Assembly: GCA_003647765.1 (NCBI GenBank)
Contig: QMNM01000130.1
Coordinates: forward strand, 1 to 5,449
DNA length: 5,449 nt
Origin: Candidatus Cloacimonadota bacterium
GTDB taxonomy: Bacteria > Cloacimonadota > Cloacimonadia > JGIOTU-2 > B8-G9
Reading direction: 5' to 3'
The notes below the pieces were generated by a model, which saw only the letters and a program-made list of their open reading frames with translations, did no database searches and was not told where the DNA came from. The translations under genes and the position numbers were made by a program. The first letter of the stretch is position 1. Every line of letters starts with the position of its first letter. Below are positions 5,423 to 5,449 of this stretch, piece after piece.

Positions 5423-5449
5423 TTGACAAAGTAATAGTAATAACTATAC
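5423..5449 (+). promoter_or_regulatory. Candidate plus-strand promoter running off the right edge
   Basis: A perfect TTGACA (5423-5428) is followed after 16 bases by TATAC (5445-5449), where the window ends, so the -10 box is incomplete. It would drive a gene to the right, divergent from the DUF4349-like gene. A weaker plus-strand TTGACC lies at 5374-5379. Nothing downstream is visible to confirm a target gene, and AT-rich DNA yields such matches by chance. Confidence 0.3.

Larger units (their letters stand above)
5148..5449. other. 302-base noncoding region upstream of the DUF4349-like gene
   Basis: No gene is supported here. It contains the ribosome binding site and candidate promoter of the DUF4349-like gene, five GATC sites between 5236 and 5367, a nested palindrome/direct-repeat block (5313-5368), and a plus-strand promoter-like sequence at the right edge. 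A minus-strand frame entering from the right runs about 19 codons to a stop near 5390, but it shows no recognisable protein sequence and is not called as the end of a gene. Confidence 0.7.

Noticed and set aside
5390-5449. 3' end of an upstream minus-strand gene entering from the right
   Set aside because: The frame is only about 19 codons with no recognisable protein motif or terminator, so it cannot be distinguished from chance.

Overview
The window is AT-rich bacterial DNA in which every supported gene lies on the minus strand, so transcription runs right to left. In transcription order the genes are a DUF4349-like membrane protein (5147-4146), a short NfeD-like membrane protein (4149-3904), ribosomal protein S20 (3549-3292), and a large secreted C25 cysteine peptidase of the gingipain/PorU type (3120 to the left edge, C-terminus missing).

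The PorU-like peptidase points to the Fibrobacterota-Chlorobiota-Bacteroidota (FCB) supergroup and a type IX secretion lineage. The S20 N-terminus (PHHKSCEKRLR) is less like the usual MANHKSA form of Bacteroidota. Together with the low GC this makes a Cloacimonadota-like or related candidate phylum my best guess, but that is inference.

Region by region: 1-3120 is one continuous open frame encoding at least 1,040 residues, with a signal peptide, PorU-like N-terminal region, C25 catalytic domain (His804, Cys839) and the start of a downstream beta-sandwich. 3121-3291 carries its ribosome binding site and a sigma70-type promoter, plus the S20 terminator, whose stem begins at the S20 stop codon. 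3292-3549 is rpsT with a GTG start. The 354 bases at 3550-3903 hold no gene, but contain two competing helices in the rpsT leader and a separate strong hairpin at 3805-3860. 3904-5147 is a two-gene unit translated through a GTGA stop/start overlap. 5148-5449 is a noncoding regulatory region with candidate promoters on both strands, a nested palindrome/direct-repeat block and a cluster of GATC sites.

The DUF4349-like and NfeD-like genes almost certainly form one operon acting at the inner membrane. rpsT is a separate unit with its own terminator. The peptidase gene appears to have its own promoter. No mobile element, CRISPR array, tRNA or rRNA is visible. The least ordinary items are the tyrosine/glycine-rich cytoplasmic tail of the DUF4349-like protein, the competing helices before rpsT, and the palindromic block at 5313-5368.
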